64,000 nucleotides of DNA from Cyanobium sp. NS01 (GTDB taxonomy: Bacteria; Cyanobacteriota; Cyanobacteriia; PCC-6307; Cyanobiaceae): contig NZ_CP047940.1 in NCBI RefSeq assembly GCF_014280235.1, positions 2,418,001 to 2,482,000 of the forward strand, given 5' to 3'. Shown here in pieces: positions 8,634-18,635 of the stretch. The notes beneath the pieces were generated by a model. The model was not told the DNA's origin, did not search any database, and saw nothing but the letters and a program-made list of their open reading frames with translations. The translations under genes and the position numbers were made by a program. How positions within the stretch are numbered: the first letter of the stretch is position 1; each line of letters opens with the position of its first letter.

Positions 8634-9914
8634 TCAGCTGGCTGACAAACGCCGCCTTAACCGATCAAGCGCTTCTCCGGTGGTGAGGGTCTGGATCCAG
8701 GCGCGGCCACGGCTGCTGCCGAAGCGCACCGCGGCGCTGTGGGTGCCATCGGGGCCCGCCACGGCGATGTGCACCAGCCCCACGGGCTTGTCGGGGCTGC
8801 CGCCCCCCGGACCGGCAATCCCGCTCACGGCCACGCCCCAGTGGGCTCCGGTGAGCCTGCAGGCCCCCTCCGCCATCGCCGCCGCCACCGGATCACTCAC
8901 CGCCCCGTGGCGCTCAAGCAACTCCTCCGGCACCCCCAGCACCCCCTGCTTCACCGCGTTGGCGTAGGCGATCACCCCGCCGAGGAACGCCGCGGAGGCC
9001 CCGGGGATCGCCGCCAGGGCAGCGCCGATGCCGCCCCCCGTGCAGCTCTCCGCCACGGCGAGGCTCTCGCCGCGTTGCTGCAGAGCCGCCAGCACCACCG
9101 AGGCCAGGCTGTCGTCGTCGGCACCGAAGCAGGCCTCGGCGGCGCGCCGGCGGATCTCCGCCTCCACGGGCGCCAGCAGGGTGGAGGCCTGCTCGGGTGA
9201 AGCCGCCCGGGCCGTGATCCGCAGCTTCACCTCGCCGGCGCCGGCGTAGGGGGCCACGGTGGGGTTGCTGCCCGCCAGCAGGTCGCCCACCTGCTCGGCG
9301 AGGGCTGATTCGGCCACGCCCCAGAAGCGCAGCAAGCGGCTGGCGAACACCCCCTGGGAGAGACCCTCCCGCCGCAGCCAGGGGGCCGCCGTGGCCTGCC
9401 ACATGGCCCGCATCTCGCTCGGCACCCCCGGGAAGGTGAGCAGCGTGAAGCCGGGCAGAGGGCTCCAGATCATTCCGGCCGCTGTGCCGGTGGGGTTGGG
9501 GAGCACCACCGCACCCTGCGGCAGCAGGGCCTGGCGGCGCAGGCTGGGCGAGAGCTCCCGGCCGCGGCTGCGGGCCTTCGCGGTGATGTCGGCCCACACC
9601 TCCGGCCGCTCCTGCAGGGGAGTGGCGAAGGCCGCGGCGATGGCCTCAGTGGTGAGGTCGTCGGGGGTGGGCCCAAGGCCGCCGGTGGTGATCAGCAGGC
9701 GGCAGCGGCGCGAGGCCTGCTGCACGGCGGCGATCAGCCGCGCGCGGTTGTCTCCCACCACCTCCTGACGCAGGTGGGGCACCCCGAGCACGGCCAGCTG
9801 TTCGGCGATCCAGCGGGCATTGCCATTGGTGATCGTGCCGAGCAGCAGTTCGGTGCCGACGCAGAGGATCTCGGCGCTGCCCGGCTGTGGGCTGCCGGAA
9901 AGGTCGGAGGTCAT
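8634..9914 (-). CDS. cinA: CinA family competence/damage-inducible protein
   Basis: A 426-residue two-domain protein. The N-terminal MoaB/Mog-like domain starts [12 protein letters not shown] and has [13 protein letters not shown] at about 76-88. The C-terminal CinA domain has [12 protein letters not shown] and [10 protein letters not shown]. The family includes NMN deamidase and ADP-ribose/NAD-related pyrophosphatase activities; which apply here cannot be told from sequence. The start codon ATG at 9914 overlaps the stop of the upstream transferase gene as ATGA, so the two are translationally coupled. Confidence 0.92.
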   Translation of the reverse strand: MTSDLSGSPQPGSAEILCVGTELLLGTITNGNARWIAEQLAVLGVPHLRQEVVGDNRARLIAAVQQASRRCRLLITTGGLGPTPDDLTTEAIAAAFATPLQERPEVWADITAKARSRGRELSPSLRRQALLPQGAVVLPNPTGTAAGMIWSPLPGFTLLTFPGVPSEMRAMWQATAAPWLRREGLSQGVFASRLLRFWGVAESALAEQVGDLLAGSNPTVAPYAGAGEVKLRITARAASPEQASTLLAPVEAEIRRRAAEACFGADDDSLASVVLAALQQRGESLAVAESCTGGGIGAALAAIPGASAAFLGGVIAYANAVKQGVLGVPEELLERHGAVSDPVAAAMAEGACRLTGAHWGVAVSGIAGPGGGSPDKPVGLVHIAVAGPDGTHSAAVRFGSSRGRAWIQTLTTGEALDRLRRRLSAS

Positions 9915-11014
9915 CGCAGCCGCGCCACGGGCCTGTCCTGGCGCTGCAGGGCGCGGCGGGTGCTCACCAGCACCCAGATCAGCACCGCCGTGGCCAGGGC
10001 GAGCCAGAGGAAGCGCATCTCGGCATTCACCAGCACCAGGGCCAGGGAGGCCAGCCACTGGGTGAAGGCATAGATCAGCAGCACCGTGCGGCGATGGCTC
10101 AGGCCCGTGCGCAGCAGGCGGTGGTGCAGATGGCGGCGATCGGGATAAAAGGGCGAGTGGCCTTCCCGGAGGCGGCCCATGATCACCGCTGACATGTCGG
10201 CCACCGGCAGCGAGAGGATCAGCAGCGGCAGCAGCAGGCTGACGCTGGTGAGCCCCTTGGCCGGCCCCACGATGCTGATCGCGGCCAGGGCAAAGCCCAG
10301 GAAGTAGGAGCCGCCATCCCCCATGAAGATGCGGGCGGGGTTGAAGTTGTGGCGCAGAAAGCCGAGGCAGCTGCCGGCCAGGGCCGCGGCCAGCAGGCCC
10401 GCGGCAGGTTGATCCAGGCTGAAGCTCACCGAGAGCAGACCCACAGCCGCGATGCCGCTCACGCCGGCGGCCAGACCATCGAGGCCATCGAGCCAGTTGA
10501 TCGCATTGGTGATGCCCACCAGCCACACCAGGGTGGCCAGCAGGCTCAGCCAGTCAGGCAGCTGCAGCACGGCGGAGGGTGCCCCCATCCAGCCGAAGGG
10601 CAGATCAATGCTGCCGATCCGCACCCCCTCCAGCCACACCGCCGTCGACACCAGCAGCTGGCCCAGCAGCCTCGGCAAGGGGGGCAGGGCGAACAGATCG
10701 TCCGCCAGGCCGATCACGAAGAAACAGAGCGAGCCGCCGAGGGTGGTCCAGATCAGGGCATCCTTGCTGGCCTCCAGCTGGGCGAAGCCACCGAGCTGCC
10801 AGGTGAGGGCGAGAGCCAGGCTGAAGGCGATCACGATGCCGACCCCCCCCAGCCGCACCATCGGGGTGGTGTGCTGCTTGCGGGCGTCGGGGGCGTCGAT
10901 CAGCCCCCAGCTCAGGCCGAGCCGCCGCACCACCGGCACCACCAGGGCGGTGAGCACGGCAGCCACGGCAAAGGTGAGCAGCGCTGCAGCGTTGGGGCTG
11001 TAGGCAAGGGTCAC
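9911..11014 (-). CDS. WecA/MraY-type polyprenyl-phosphate sugar-1-phosphate transferase
   Basis: A 367-residue integral membrane protein with about 10-11 predicted helices. It carries the catalytic Asp pair in [11 protein letters not shown] (105-106), [15 protein letters not shown] (170-184), [12 protein letters not shown] (224-235) and the His-rich loop [11 protein letters not shown] of the WecA branch. Such enzymes load a sugar phosphate, usually GlcNAc-1-P, on a polyprenyl phosphate to start O-antigen or other wall polymer synthesis at the cytoplasmic membrane. The His-rich loop favours WecA over MraY. The start is GTG at 11014. Coupled to cinA by a 4-base overlap. Confidence 0.88.
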   Translation of the reverse strand: MTLAYSPNAAALLTFAVAAVLTALVVPVVRRLGLSWGLIDAPDARKQHTTPMVRLGGVGIVIAFSLALALTWQLGGFAQLEASKDALIWTTLGGSLCFFVIGLADDLFALPPLPRLLGQLLVSTAVWLEGVRIGSIDLPFGWMGAPSAVLQLPDWLSLLATLVWLVGITNAINWLDGLDGLAAGVSGIAAVGLLSVSFSLDQPAAGLLAAALAGSCLGFLRHNFNPARIFMGDGGSYFLGFALAAISIVGPAKGLTSVSLLLPLLILSLPVADMSAVIMGRLREGHSPFYPDRRHLHHRLLRTGLSHRRTVLLIYAFTQWLASLALVLVNAEMRFLWLALATAVLIWVLVSTRRALQRQDRPVARLR

Positions 11015-11081
11015 GACAGCGGGCCGACGCAGGCGCCTGGGGGCAGGGCGTAGGCCGCCACATTACGGGCAGGGGAGGGGC

Positions 11082-12395
11082 TCAGACCGGCTGCAGCTCA
11101 CGGGTAGGGGCGTAGAGCGGGAAGCGCTCGCAGAGCCCGGCCACGCGCTGCCGGCAGCGCTCCTCGATCGCCCCATCCTCGGGGTTGAGCAGGCGGTCGG
11201 CGATCACGTCGGCCACCTCGGCAAAGGCCTCGGCATCAAAGCCGCGGGTGGTGCAGGCGGCGGTGCCGAGGCGCAGACCACTGGTGACGAAGGGGGACTC
11301 GGGATCGAAGGGCACCGTGTTCTTGTTGGCGGTGATGTGCACGTCGCTCACCAGCAGATCCGCCACCTTGCCGGTCATGCCGATGCTGCGCAGATCCAGC
11401 AGCACCAGGTGGTTGTCGGTGCCACCGCTGACCACGGCGATGCCCCGCTCCTGGATGCGCTGCGCCAGGGCCTGGGCATTGCGCACCACCTGCTCGCTGT
11501 AGGCCCGGAAGGAAGGCAGCAGGGCTTCGCCGAAGGCCACCGCCTTGGCGGCGATCACGTGCTCCAGCGGGCCGCCCTGGCTGCCGGGGAACACCGCCTT
11601 GTCAAAGCGCTTACCGAACTCGGCATCGCGGCAGAGGATCAGGCCGCCGCGGGGACCGCGCAGGGTCTTGTGGGTGGTGGTGGTGACCACATCGCACACG
11701 GGCACGGGGTTGGCGTGCACGCCGGCGGCCACCAGGCCGGCGATGTGAGCCATGTCCGCGAGCAGGAAGGCGCCCACCTCATCGGCGATGGCGCGGAAGG
11801 CCTGGAAGTCGATGCTGCGGGGGTAGGCCGAGTAGCCGCACACGATCAGCTTGGGCCGGTGCTGCAGCGCCAGCTGGCGCACGCTGTCGAAGTTGAGCTG
11901 CTGGGTTTCGGGGTCCACGCCGTAGTGCACGGCCTCGAACCACTTGCCGCTCACGTTCACCGGCGAGCCATGGGTGAGGTGGCCGCCGTGGCTGAGGTCC
12001 ATGCCCAGGATCGTGTCGCCGGGCTGCAGCAGGGCCAGGAACACGGCGAAGTTGGCCTGGGCGCCGCTGTGGGGCTGCACGTTGGCCCAGGCTGCTCCGA
12101 ACAGCTGCCTGGCCCGCTCGATCGCCAGCTCCTCGATGGCGTCCACGTGCTCGCAGCCGCCGTAGTAGCGCTTGGAGGGCAGGCCCTCGGCGTACTTGTT
12201 GGTGAGCACCGAGCCCTGGGCCTCCATCACAGCGCGGGAGGTGAAGTTCTCCGAGGCGATCAGCTCGAGGTGGGTCTGCTGGCGCTCCAGCTCCTTGCTG
12301 ATCAGGGCGGCGATGGCGGGGTCGGCGGCCGCCAGGGGTTGGTCGTGGCTGGCGCAAGCAGCCATCACAGAGGCAGCCATCGCGGGGTCGGCCAT
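11082..12395 (-). CDS. glyA: Serine hydroxymethyltransferase
   Basis: A 437-residue PLP enzyme interconverting serine and glycine with transfer of a one-carbon unit to tetrahydrofolate. It shows [10 protein letters not shown] near residue 45, [10 protein letters not shown] (about 110), [12 protein letters not shown] and the PLP-binding Lys243 in [14 protein letters not shown]. The N-terminus has a 15-20 residue alanine-rich extension before the conserved core; the second ATG at residue 6 or 11 is also possible. It stands between the transferase gene and tRNA-Arg, all on the minus strand. Confidence 0.97.
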   Translation of the reverse strand: MADPAMAASVMAACASHDQPLAAADPAIAALISKELERQQTHLELIASENFTSRAVMEAQGSVLTNKYAEGLPSKRYYGGCEHVDAIEELAIERARQLFGAAWANVQPHSGAQANFAVFLALLQPGDTILGMDLSHGGHLTHGSPVNVSGKWFEAVHYGVDPETQQLNFDSVRQLALQHRPKLIVCGYSAYPRSIDFQAFRAIADEVGAFLLADMAHIAGLVAAGVHANPVPVCDVVTTTTHKTLRGPRGGLILCRDAEFGKRFDKAVFPGSQGGPLEHVIAAKAVAFGEALLPSFRAYSEQVVRNAQALAQRIQERGIAVVSGGTDNHLVLLDLRSIGMTGKVADLLVSDVHITANKNTVPFDPESPFVTSGLRLGTAACTTRGFDAEAFAEVADVIADRLLNPEDGAIEERCRQRVAGLCERFPLYAPTRELQPV

Positions 12396-12468
12396 CGAAG
12401 CAGTTCTGGGTCTTGCATCGATCGTAAAGACACGTCAGCCGAGGCCGCCCCCCGCCCAGGACAGCACC

Positions 12469-12498
12469 AAAAAAAACAGCTCCAGGCGGAGCCGGAGC
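12469..12498 (-). terminator. Intrinsic terminator after tRNA-Arg
   Basis: Read on the minus strand: GCTCC GGC TCC GCC T GGAGC (12498-12479), an eight-pair stem with one bulge, followed within two bases by eight T (12476-12469). It lies 15 bases after the tRNA-Arg 3' end and before glyA. This is the clearest intrinsic terminator in the window. Confidence 0.85.
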
Positions 12499-12513
12499 AG
12501 GGTGGGTTGAAAG

Positions 12514-12587
12514 CGCGCCTGGAGAGATTCGAACTCCCGACCCTCTGATCCGTAGTCAGATGCTCTAATCCGCTGAGCTACAAGCGC
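12514..12587 (-). tRNA. tRNA-Arg (anticodon ACG)
   Basis: A 74-nt cloverleaf. The acceptor GCGCTTG pairs with CAGGCGC (one G-U), the discriminator is G, the D arm contains GCTC...GAGC, the anticodon stem is CTGAC/GTCAG-like around the loop CTACGGA with ACG anticodon, and the T loop is GTTCGAATC. The anticodon A34 is normally deaminated to inosine to read CGN codons. CCA is not encoded. A terminator follows immediately. Confidence 0.95.
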
Positions 12588-12658
12588 ATGGCACCATTCT
12601 CAGCGCACGGAGGGCCCATCCGTCAATCGGTCCGCCCCTGATCCCCCAGAGCTCTCCC

Positions 12659-12898
12659 ATGCCCATCCGCTGGTACGGCCCCTCCAACCCGGAAGACCCC
12701 ACCTTCCGGCACTTCGAGCGGATCGTGAACCTCACCCTGCACGCCGCCCTGTTTGCTGCCATCAACAGCGGCCTCTGGGTGGTGCAGGAGCTGCGTCACC
12801 CCTGGACCCACCTCAACCTGGTGAGCCTGCTGTGGCTGACGGGCCTGCTGATGCACGCTGGGGTGGTCATCGCCATGCGCCCGGCCCCCGAAGCATGA
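12659..12898 (+). CDS. Small two-helix membrane protein (unknown function)
   Basis: A 79-residue protein with a polar N-terminus (MPIRWYGPSN) and two hydrophobic segments, about residues 26-46 (LTLHAALFAAINSGLWVV) and 54-72 (NLVSLLWLTGLLMHAGVVI), joined by a short polar turn. This resembles 2TM-type cyanobacterial small membrane proteins; no function is known to me. Its stop overlaps the start of the next gene (ATGA, 12895-12898), so the two are translated together. Confidence 0.7.
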   Translation: MPIRWYGPSNPEDPTFRHFERIVNLTLHAALFAAINSGLWVVQELRHPWTHLNLVSLLWLTGLLMHAGVVIAMRPAPEA

Positions 12899-13185
12899 GT
12901 CTCTCCGCCAGTGAACTGAAGGACCTGGAACTCGCCCTGGCCGACCGGCTCTACCTGCAGGTGGCCGGCTGGCACCTGTACCTGGGCGATGCCGGCCTGG
13001 CCCAGACCCTGGCCATCGAGTGCGCGGCCCGGCTCGACGCCGGCAGTGGGGTGTGTGCCCGCCAGGCCCTGGAGGCCGTGCAGGTGCCGATCGGCGGGGG
13101 CAGCACCCGCCTGCCCCTGGCCCGGCTGGTGCCTCCCGGGCAGCTGCGGGATCTGGAAGACGTGATCGAACCCTTCTGCCGCTGA
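12895..13185 (+). CDS. DUF3181-like cyanobacterial protein
   Basis: A 96-residue soluble acidic protein beginning MSLSASELKDLELALADRLY and containing YLQVAGWHLYLGDAGLAQTLA. Length and pattern suggest the DUF3181 family, restricted to cyanobacteria and of unknown role. It overlaps the preceding two-helix protein gene by four bases, which suggests that the products act together. No cofactor motif is visible. Confidence 0.7.
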   Translation: MSLSASELKDLELALADRLYLQVAGWHLYLGDAGLAQTLAIECAARLDAGSGVCARQALEAVQVPIGGGSTRLPLARLVPPGQLRDLEDVIEPFCR

Positions 13186-13256
13186 GCGCTTGTTGTTGCC
13201 GAGTCGACCGATTTTGTGGTGAAGGCCGATAAGGTTGCGCCCCATGCTCTTGGGCC

Positions 13257-13517
13257 GTGCTGCTGATTGAGGTCACCAATGCCCGCGATGTCGTCGGCAA
13301 ACGGATCGGCAAGCTCGGCAGCCGCCTGATCGGCAAGGTGGTGGATGCGGAGGCCCAGGTTGAGAAGGCCCTGATCCAGGAGCTGGAAACCGCCTTCCGC
13401 GACTTCGGCATCGAGGCCCGCATCGTGTCGGTGCAGGGCCCCCAGTTGCTGGGCCGCTCCCATCTGGAGCTGCCACTGCAGGTGCGCGAGGAGCGTCAGG
13501 TGGGGCCCAGGCCCTGA
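13257..13517 (+). CDS. Conserved small cyanobacterial protein of unknown function
   Basis: An 86-residue soluble protein starting at GTG: (V)LLIEVTNARDVVGKRIGKL, followed by a helical stretch rich in charged residues (VEKALIQELETAFRDFGIEA) and a strand-rich end. I remember similar short proteins next to murJ in picocyanobacteria but not a named family. No ATG is in frame nearby; GTG 13257 is the only plausible start. It is convergent with murJ (25-base gap). Confidence 0.62.
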   Translation: MLLIEVTNARDVVGKRIGKLGSRLIGKVVDAEAQVEKALIQELETAFRDFGIEARIVSVQGPQLLGRSHLELPLQVREERQVGPRP

Positions 13518-13542
13518 TTCAGGCCCTGACCGGCCAAGCCTG

Positions 13543-15165
13543 TCAGCGACGGCCGGGCCAGGCCAGGCGGCGGCTCAGCTGGCTGACCACCTGCTGGGCC
13601 TCAGGCACCCTGGCCCAGTGGGAGAGGCTGGCGTACACCAGCATTCCCAGTCCGCTGCTGAGACCCACCTGCAGGGCCCTGCCGATCAGGCTGTCGGGCC
13701 AGCCCACCAGCAGCGCCAGGGCCCGCGCCGCCGCGGCTCCGGCCACGGCGGCGGCCAGCAGCAGGGCGGTGTCGCGCCCCCAGCGCCATAGCGGCAGGCC
13801 GTTGAGCCGCAGCTGCAAGGCCAGCAGCAGGGCAGCGCAGGTGATCAGGTTCACCGCCACGGTGGCCAGCACCAGCCCGGCGGCACCGGCATAGAGCCCC
13901 GGCAGCAACTGGCCGCCCCCGGGGACAGGGCCTCCCACAAAGGTCCAGCAGAAGATGGCATTGAGCCCGATCCCCGCCAGGGACCAGCGGAAAGGGGTGA
14001 CGCCGTCGCCGAGGGCATAGAACACCCTCACGAGCACATCGCGGGCCAGGTAGGCCGGCATGCCGATGCCGTAGGCCATCAGCAGCTGGCCCACCAGCGT
14101 GGCCGCACCGGCATCGAAGGCTCCCCGCTCGTAGACGAGCGCCACGATCGGCACCGCCAGGGCGGTCATCAGGGCCCCGAGCGGCAGCATCGAGGCATTG
14201 GAGAGCATCAGGCCCTGGCGGATCCGCGCCACCAGCTCGGGGCGGTCCTCGGGAGCGGTGAGCCGGGCATAGACCGGCAGCAGCGGCACCAGCAGGGCGT
14301 TGGAGATCAGCCCCAGGGGGGTCTGCACCAGCAGGTTGGCGTAGCCCAGCCCCGCCGCCGCCGCCGGAATTCCCGAGGCGAAGAACAGCGACACGAACAC
14401 ATTGATCTGCAACATGCCGGAGGAGAGGGTGGCCGGGCCCATCACCTGCATCACCTCGCGCACGCCGGGATCCTTCCAGTCCCACACCAGCCGGAAGCGG
14501 TGCAGCCCCTGGCGCGCCAGCGCCGGCAGCTGGATCAGCCACTGCAGCACGGCTCCCAGGGTGGTGCTGCCCGCCAGCACCACGCCGCCGATCAGGGCGT
14601 TTTCCGGCAGGGTGATGGCCGGCCCCAGCTGCCACCAGAGCAGCCCCAGGCCGGCGATCACCGCCACGCTCGAGAGCAACGGGCTCACTGACGGCAGCCA
14701 GAACTCATCGGCGGCGTTGAGCGCCCCGAAGCCGAGGCCGATCAGGCCGGCGAACAGGGCCATCGGCGCCATCCAGCGCAGCTCCACCACAGCGATGGCG
14801 TGGCGCTCGGCATCGAGGCCCGGCCCCACCAGGCTGATCAGCGGGCCAGCCGCCACCAGCAGCAGCACGGTCACCACCAGCAGGCCCGCCCCCACCAGGG
14901 TGTTCATCGCCGCGAGCACGTGGGCCCCCTCCTGCCGCGGCCGCCGCGCCAGCACACTCACCATGGCGCTGTGGAACGGACCGTTGATGCCGCCCAGCAG
15001 GATCAGCAGGAAGCCCGGCAGCACATAGGCGTAGTTGTAGGCGTCGTAGGCCATGCCCACCCCGAAGGAGGCGGCGATCACCTGCTGGCGCACCAGGCCG
15101 GCCACCTTGCTGATCGCCGTGGCAGCGGCCACGATCAGGGCAATGCGACGCAGGGACTGGGGCAT
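13543..15165 (-). CDS. murJ: Lipid II flippase MurJ
   Basis: A 540-residue membrane protein of the MviN/MurJ family, MOP superfamily, which moves lipid II to the outer face of the cytoplasmic membrane for peptidoglycan synthesis. About 14 hydrophobic segments are seen. The N-terminal ISKVAGLVRQQVIAASFG and AYNYAYVLPGFLLILLGGINGPF are typical, as is YALGDGVTPFRWSLAG in the second half. ATG 15165 (MPQSLRRIALIV) puts the first helix at the N-terminus. Divergent from sfsA with 75 bases between. Confidence 0.93.
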   Translation of the reverse strand: MPQSLRRIALIVAAATAISKVAGLVRQQVIAASFGVGMAYDAYNYAYVLPGFLLILLGGINGPFHSAMVSVLARRPRQEGAHVLAAMNTLVGAGLLVVTVLLLVAAGPLISLVGPGLDAERHAIAVVELRWMAPMALFAGLIGLGFGALNAADEFWLPSVSPLLSSVAVIAGLGLLWWQLGPAITLPENALIGGVVLAGSTTLGAVLQWLIQLPALARQGLHRFRLVWDWKDPGVREVMQVMGPATLSSGMLQINVFVSLFFASGIPAAAAGLGYANLLVQTPLGLISNALLVPLLPVYARLTAPEDRPELVARIRQGLMLSNASMLPLGALMTALAVPIVALVYERGAFDAGAATLVGQLLMAYGIGMPAYLARDVLVRVFYALGDGVTPFRWSLAGIGLNAIFCWTFVGGPVPGGGQLLPGLYAGAAGLVLATVAVNLITCAALLLALQLRLNGLPLWRWGRDTALLLAAAVAGAAAARALALLVGWPDSLIGRALQVGLSSGLGMLVYASLSHWARVPEAQQVVSQLSRRLAWPGRR

Positions 15166-15240
15166 GGATCCGGGCCCCTGGGCCCGTTGGCTTGAGCGGC
15201 AGTATGGCGGGCGTCCCTTCGCCGCCCCGGCTGCTGCGCC

Positions 15241-15999
15241 ATGGCCCCGCTGATCCTGGAGCTGGGCCCCCTGGTGGAGGGGGTGCTGCTCAAGCGCTAC
15301 AAGCGTTTCCTGGCCGACGTGCAGCTGCAGGACGGCAGCGTGGTGACGGCCCACTGCCCCAACACCGGGCCCATGACCGGGGTGCTGCAGCCCGGCGGGC
15401 GGGTGCTGCTGCGGCACGCCCCCTCACCCAGCCGCAAACTGGCCTGGACCTGGGAGCAGGCCGAGGTGGAGGGCGCCGATGGCCAGCCGGTCTGGGTGGG
15501 CATCAACACGGCCCTGCCCAACCGGCTGGTGCGGGCGGCGATCGAGGCGGGCTGCCTGGAGCCCCAGCTGGGCCCGATCGGCGCCATCAGGGCCGAGGTG
15601 CCCTACGGGCAGAACCGCCGCAGCCGCATCGACCTGCTGCTGACGCCAGCGGCAGGGGCCGCCGATCCGCGCCCCATCTACGTGGAGGTGAAGAACACCA
15701 CCTGGACCCAGGGCCGGCTGGCCCTCTTTCCGGACACCGTGACCGAGCGGGGGCAGAAGCACCTGGTGGAGCTCACGGCCCTGCTGCCGGAGGCCCGCGC
15801 CGTGCTGCTGCCCTGCCTGAGCCGGGGCGACGTGGAGCGCTTTGCCCCTGGGGATGCCGCCGATCCCCGCTACGGAGAGCTGTTTCGGGCCGCCCTGGCG
15901 GCGGGCGTGGAGGTGCTGCCCTGCGTGTTCCGCTTCACGGCCAGCGGCGTCCACTGGCAGGGGCTGGCCGGTGTGGAGCCGCGCCAGCCAGATCACTAG
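15241..15999 (+). CDS. sfsA: SfsA family DNA/RNA nuclease-like protein
   Basis: A 252-residue protein matching SfsA (sugar fermentation stimulation protein). It contains [28 protein letters not shown], the acidic [13 protein letters not shown] and YVEVKNTTW, a PD-(D/E)XK-like EVK core. In E. coli it affects maltose use and binds DNA; nuclease activity is inferred from the fold. It is followed 79 bases later by ispH. Confidence 0.93.
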   Translation: MAPLILELGPLVEGVLLKRYKRFLADVQLQDGSVVTAHCPNTGPMTGVLQPGGRVLLRHAPSPSRKLAWTWEQAEVEGADGQPVWVGINTALPNRLVRAAIEAGCLEPQLGPIGAIRAEVPYGQNRRSRIDLLLTPAAGAADPRPIYVEVKNTTWTQGRLALFPDTVTERGQKHLVELTALLPEARAVLLPCLSRGDVERFAPGDAADPRYGELFRAALAAGVEVLPCVFRFTASGVHWQGLAGVEPRQPDH

Positions 16000-16078
16000 C
16001 CAGGTGAACGGCCCTGCTGCGGCGATTCGGCAGCCGTGCGCGAAGGCCCATAGAGTTCGGCCACTGCTGTGGGCCGCC

Positions 16079-17305
16079 GTGGATACCCGTGCTTTCAAGC
16101 GATCCCTGCACCATTCGGAGCGCTACAACCGCCGCGGCTTCGGCCTGGGCGAAGAGGTGGCCGGCAGCCTCGAGCAGGCCTACCAGAGCGATCTGGTGGC
16201 CAAGCTGCGGGGCAACGGCTACGCGCTGCAGCGCGGTCGGCTGAATGTGCGCCTGGCCGAGGCCTTCGGCTTCTGCTGGGGTGTGGAGCGCGCCGTGGCC
16301 ATGGCCTACGAGACCCGCCGCCACTACCCCAGTGAGCGGATCTGGATCACCAACGAGATCATCCACAACCCCTCGGTGAATGACCATCTGCGCGAGATGA
16401 ACGTGCAGTTCATCGCCGTGGAGGGGGGTGTGAAGGACTTCTCCGACGTGGCCGGTGGCGACGTGGTGATCCTGCCGGCGTTCGGCGCCACGGTGCAGGA
16501 GATGCAGCTGCTCAATGAGCGCGGCTGCCACATCGTGGACACCACCTGCCCGTGGGTGTCGAAGGTGTGGAACACCGTGGAGAAGCACAAGAAGCATGCC
16601 TTCACCTCGATCATCCACGGCAAGGTGAAGCACGAGGAAACGCTGGCCACCAGCTCCTTTGCCGGCACCTACCTGGTGGTGCTCGACCTGGCCGAGGCCC
16701 AGCTGGTGTGCGACTACGTGCTGCTCGGCAACCAGAACCTCAGCGCCGAGCAGCGGACCGCCGCCCGGGAGGCCTTCATGGCCCGCTTCGCCAAGGCCTG
16801 CTCACCGGGCTTCGATCCCGACCGCGACCTGATCCGGGTCGGGGTGGCCAACCAGACCACCATGCTCAAGAGCGAAACCGAGGAGATCGGCCGGCTGGTG
16901 GAGCGCACGATGCTGCAGCGCCATGGTCCCGCCGAGCTCAACGAGCACTTCCTGGCCTTCAACACGATCTGCGATGCCACCCAGGAGCGCCAGGACGCCA
17001 TGTTCGCCCTGGTGGATGAGCCCCTCGACCTGATGGTGGTGATCGGCGGCTACAACTCCTCCAACACCACCCACCTGCAGGAGATCGCCGTGAGCCGCGG
17101 CATCCGCTCCTTCCACATCGACACCCCCGAACGCATCGGTCCGGGCAACCGCATCGAGCACATGCCCCTTGGCGGTGAGCTCACCGAGGAGTCGCCCTTC
17201 CTGCCGGAGGGACCGATCCGGGTGGGGATCACCTCCGGGGCCTCCACCCCGGATCGCATCGTGGAGGCGGTGATCGAGCGGCTGATCGAGCTGAGCGAGG
17301 CCTGA
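16079..17305 (+). CDS. ispH: 4-hydroxy-3-methylbut-2-enyl diphosphate reductase
   Basis: A 408-residue Fe-S enzyme, the last step of the MEP pathway giving IPP and DMAPP for carotenoids, chlorophyll phytyl chains and quinones. Cluster cysteines are seen at 66 ([10 protein letters not shown]), 157 (DTTCPWVSK) and 298 (NTICDATQ). YNSSNTTHL and ITSGASTPD are also present. Its length, about 400 residues, is the cyanobacterial long form. GTG 16079 is the start because homologues begin M-D-T-x-A-F-K-R-S-L; longer frames run back into sfsA. Confidence 0.96.
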   Translation: MDTRAFKRSLHHSERYNRRGFGLGEEVAGSLEQAYQSDLVAKLRGNGYALQRGRLNVRLAEAFGFCWGVERAVAMAYETRRHYPSERIWITNEIIHNPSVNDHLREMNVQFIAVEGGVKDFSDVAGGDVVILPAFGATVQEMQLLNERGCHIVDTTCPWVSKVWNTVEKHKKHAFTSIIHGKVKHEETLATSSFAGTYLVVLDLAEAQLVCDYVLLGNQNLSAEQRTAAREAFMARFAKACSPGFDPDRDLIRVGVANQTTMLKSETEEIGRLVERTMLQRHGPAELNEHFLAFNTICDATQERQDAMFALVDEPLDLMVVIGGYNSSNTTHLQEIAVSRGIRSFHIDTPERIGPGNRIEHMPLGGELTEESPFLPEGPIRVGITSGASTPDRIVEAVIERLIELSEA

Positions 17306-17337
17306 GGCTGGGCCTCTAGATTGGTGCCTGTAGAACT

Positions 17338-18081
17338 GTGAGCACAGCGATCCCTGGGCTGGAGCCATGCGCTCGTGACCTGGGTCCGCCGAGCCGGTTC
17401 CGGTTGAACCTGTCGTTGCGTCCGTCGCTGTTGTCGTCCACCCCCCTGTCGACAGCGCCACTCGGGTCGGCCCAGCGGGACGACATTCCGCCGCTGCGCC
17501 AGTCTGACGACTCCCGGGTGCGCCTGTACCAGAGCAGCTTCGCTGATCTCATGGAGATGCGGGCGCCCAGCGAGGCGGTGGCCCACTATCTGGATCGCCA
17601 CGAGGGCTGGTTCAGCCGCTGCGCCGCGCCGATGGCCGTGGAGCCCCTCGGCGCCAATGGCTACAGTCTCACCCTGGGGCGCTTCGGCAACTTCGGCTTC
17701 GAGGTGGAGCCCACCATCGCCCTGGAGCTGCTGCCCCAGAGCGAGGGGGTCTACCGGATTCTCACGGTGCCGAGCCCGGCGGGGGACACCGGCCTGGAGG
17801 GTCTCTATGACGTGGATTTCCAGGCGTCCCTGCGGCTCGACAACACTGCCGAGCTGGAGGCGCCCCTCACTCTGGTGCGCTGGGATCTGGCCCTCAGCGT
17901 CTGGATCCGTCTGCCCGGGGTGATCACGCTGCTGCCGGATGGCCTGGTGCAGAGCAGTGGCGAGCGGCTGCTGCGCCAGATCGTGCGCCAGGTGTCCCGC
18001 AAGCTCACCTGGAAGGTGCAGGACGATTTCCACAACAGCCACGGGCTGGAGCCTCCCCCCAGGCGGCGGGCGCAATTCTGA
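17338..18081 (+). CDS. DUF1997 family protein
   Basis: A 247-residue protein. After a variable Ser/Pro-rich N-terminal 60 residues, the conserved part runs from VRLYQSSFADLMEM through YLDRHEGWFSRCAAPMAVEPL to the C-terminal LLRQIVRQVSRKLTWKVQDDF. This is the DUF1997 pattern shared by cyanobacteria and plastid-bearing plants; function unknown. The start GTG 17338 is uncertain because the N-terminal part is poorly conserved. It follows ispH by 32 bases and is convergent with the DUF4079 gene. Confidence 0.75.
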   Translation: MSTAIPGLEPCARDLGPPSRFRLNLSLRPSLLSSTPLSTAPLGSAQRDDIPPLRQSDDSRVRLYQSSFADLMEMRAPSEAVAHYLDRHEGWFSRCAAPMAVEPLGANGYSLTLGRFGNFGFEVEPTIALELLPQSEGVYRILTVPSPAGDTGLEGLYDVDFQASLRLDNTAELEAPLTLVRWDLALSVWIRLPGVITLLPDGLVQSSGERLLRQIVRQVSRKLTWKVQDDFHNSHGLEPPPRRRAQF

Positions 18082-18090
18082 ACGGCCAGC

Positions 18091-18558
18091 TCAGGCTGGG
18101 CGGTTCTCCCAGATCTTGTTGAGAATCTGCATCCCGCTCACCGCCTGCCACAGAAACAGCGTGACCATCAGCATGTTCAGCCCCACGTGGGCCTTGCGGG
18201 CGATCAGGTTGCCCTGCTGCATCAAGGGAGTGAGCGAGGCGGCCAGGGCCACCATGGAGGTCATGCCGATCCCCACCAGCAGGTGCGGGCCCACGAACAG
18301 CTTGCCGTTGTTGAGGTAGGTGACGGCCATGCCGCCGAAGCAGCCGATCACCACCAGGGCCAGCAGCACACTGCCCACCTGGAAATGGCGCTTGGCGTAC
18401 TGACCCTTGATCAGCTGCTTGCGGGTTTCGGCATCGGGTGCCGTGCGCAGCTTTTTGGCCTTGATGCCCAGGAACAGTCCATAGCCGGACAGCCCGAGCA
18501 GGCTCCACATCATCAGCGGATGCAGGAAGTTGAGGCCGTAGGCGAGCGACTCAGGCAT
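18091..18558 (-). CDS. DUF4079 family membrane protein
   Basis: A 155-residue protein with four hydrophobic segments (about residues 13-31, 62-82, 90-108, 122-141). Conserved histidines occur in LHPLMMWSLL, KRHFQVGS, VGPHLLVG and KAHVGLN, a placement like cytochrome b561-type haem ligands. DUF4079 is a cyanobacterial and plastid family of unknown role; haem binding is inference. It lies between DUF1997 and purH. Confidence 0.78.
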   Translation of the reverse strand: MPESLAYGLNFLHPLMMWSLLGLSGYGLFLGIKAKKLRTAPDAETRKQLIKGQYAKRHFQVGSVLLALVVIGCFGGMAVTYLNNGKLFVGPHLLVGIGMTSMVALAASLTPLMQQGNLIARKAHVGLNMLMVTLFLWQAVSGMQILNKIWENRPA

Positions 18559-18635
18559 GGCGTGGCCGGGGCGGAGACGATGCAGCGAAACTACAACTGA
18601 GCCCCGCCCCCTCGCTGTCCAGCCCAGCCTGGGGC

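Noticed and set aside
8656-8663. Another CTTAACCG octamer like the Pho-box repeat
   Set aside because: Single copy inside the 3' end of cinA, without a partner at 11 bases.
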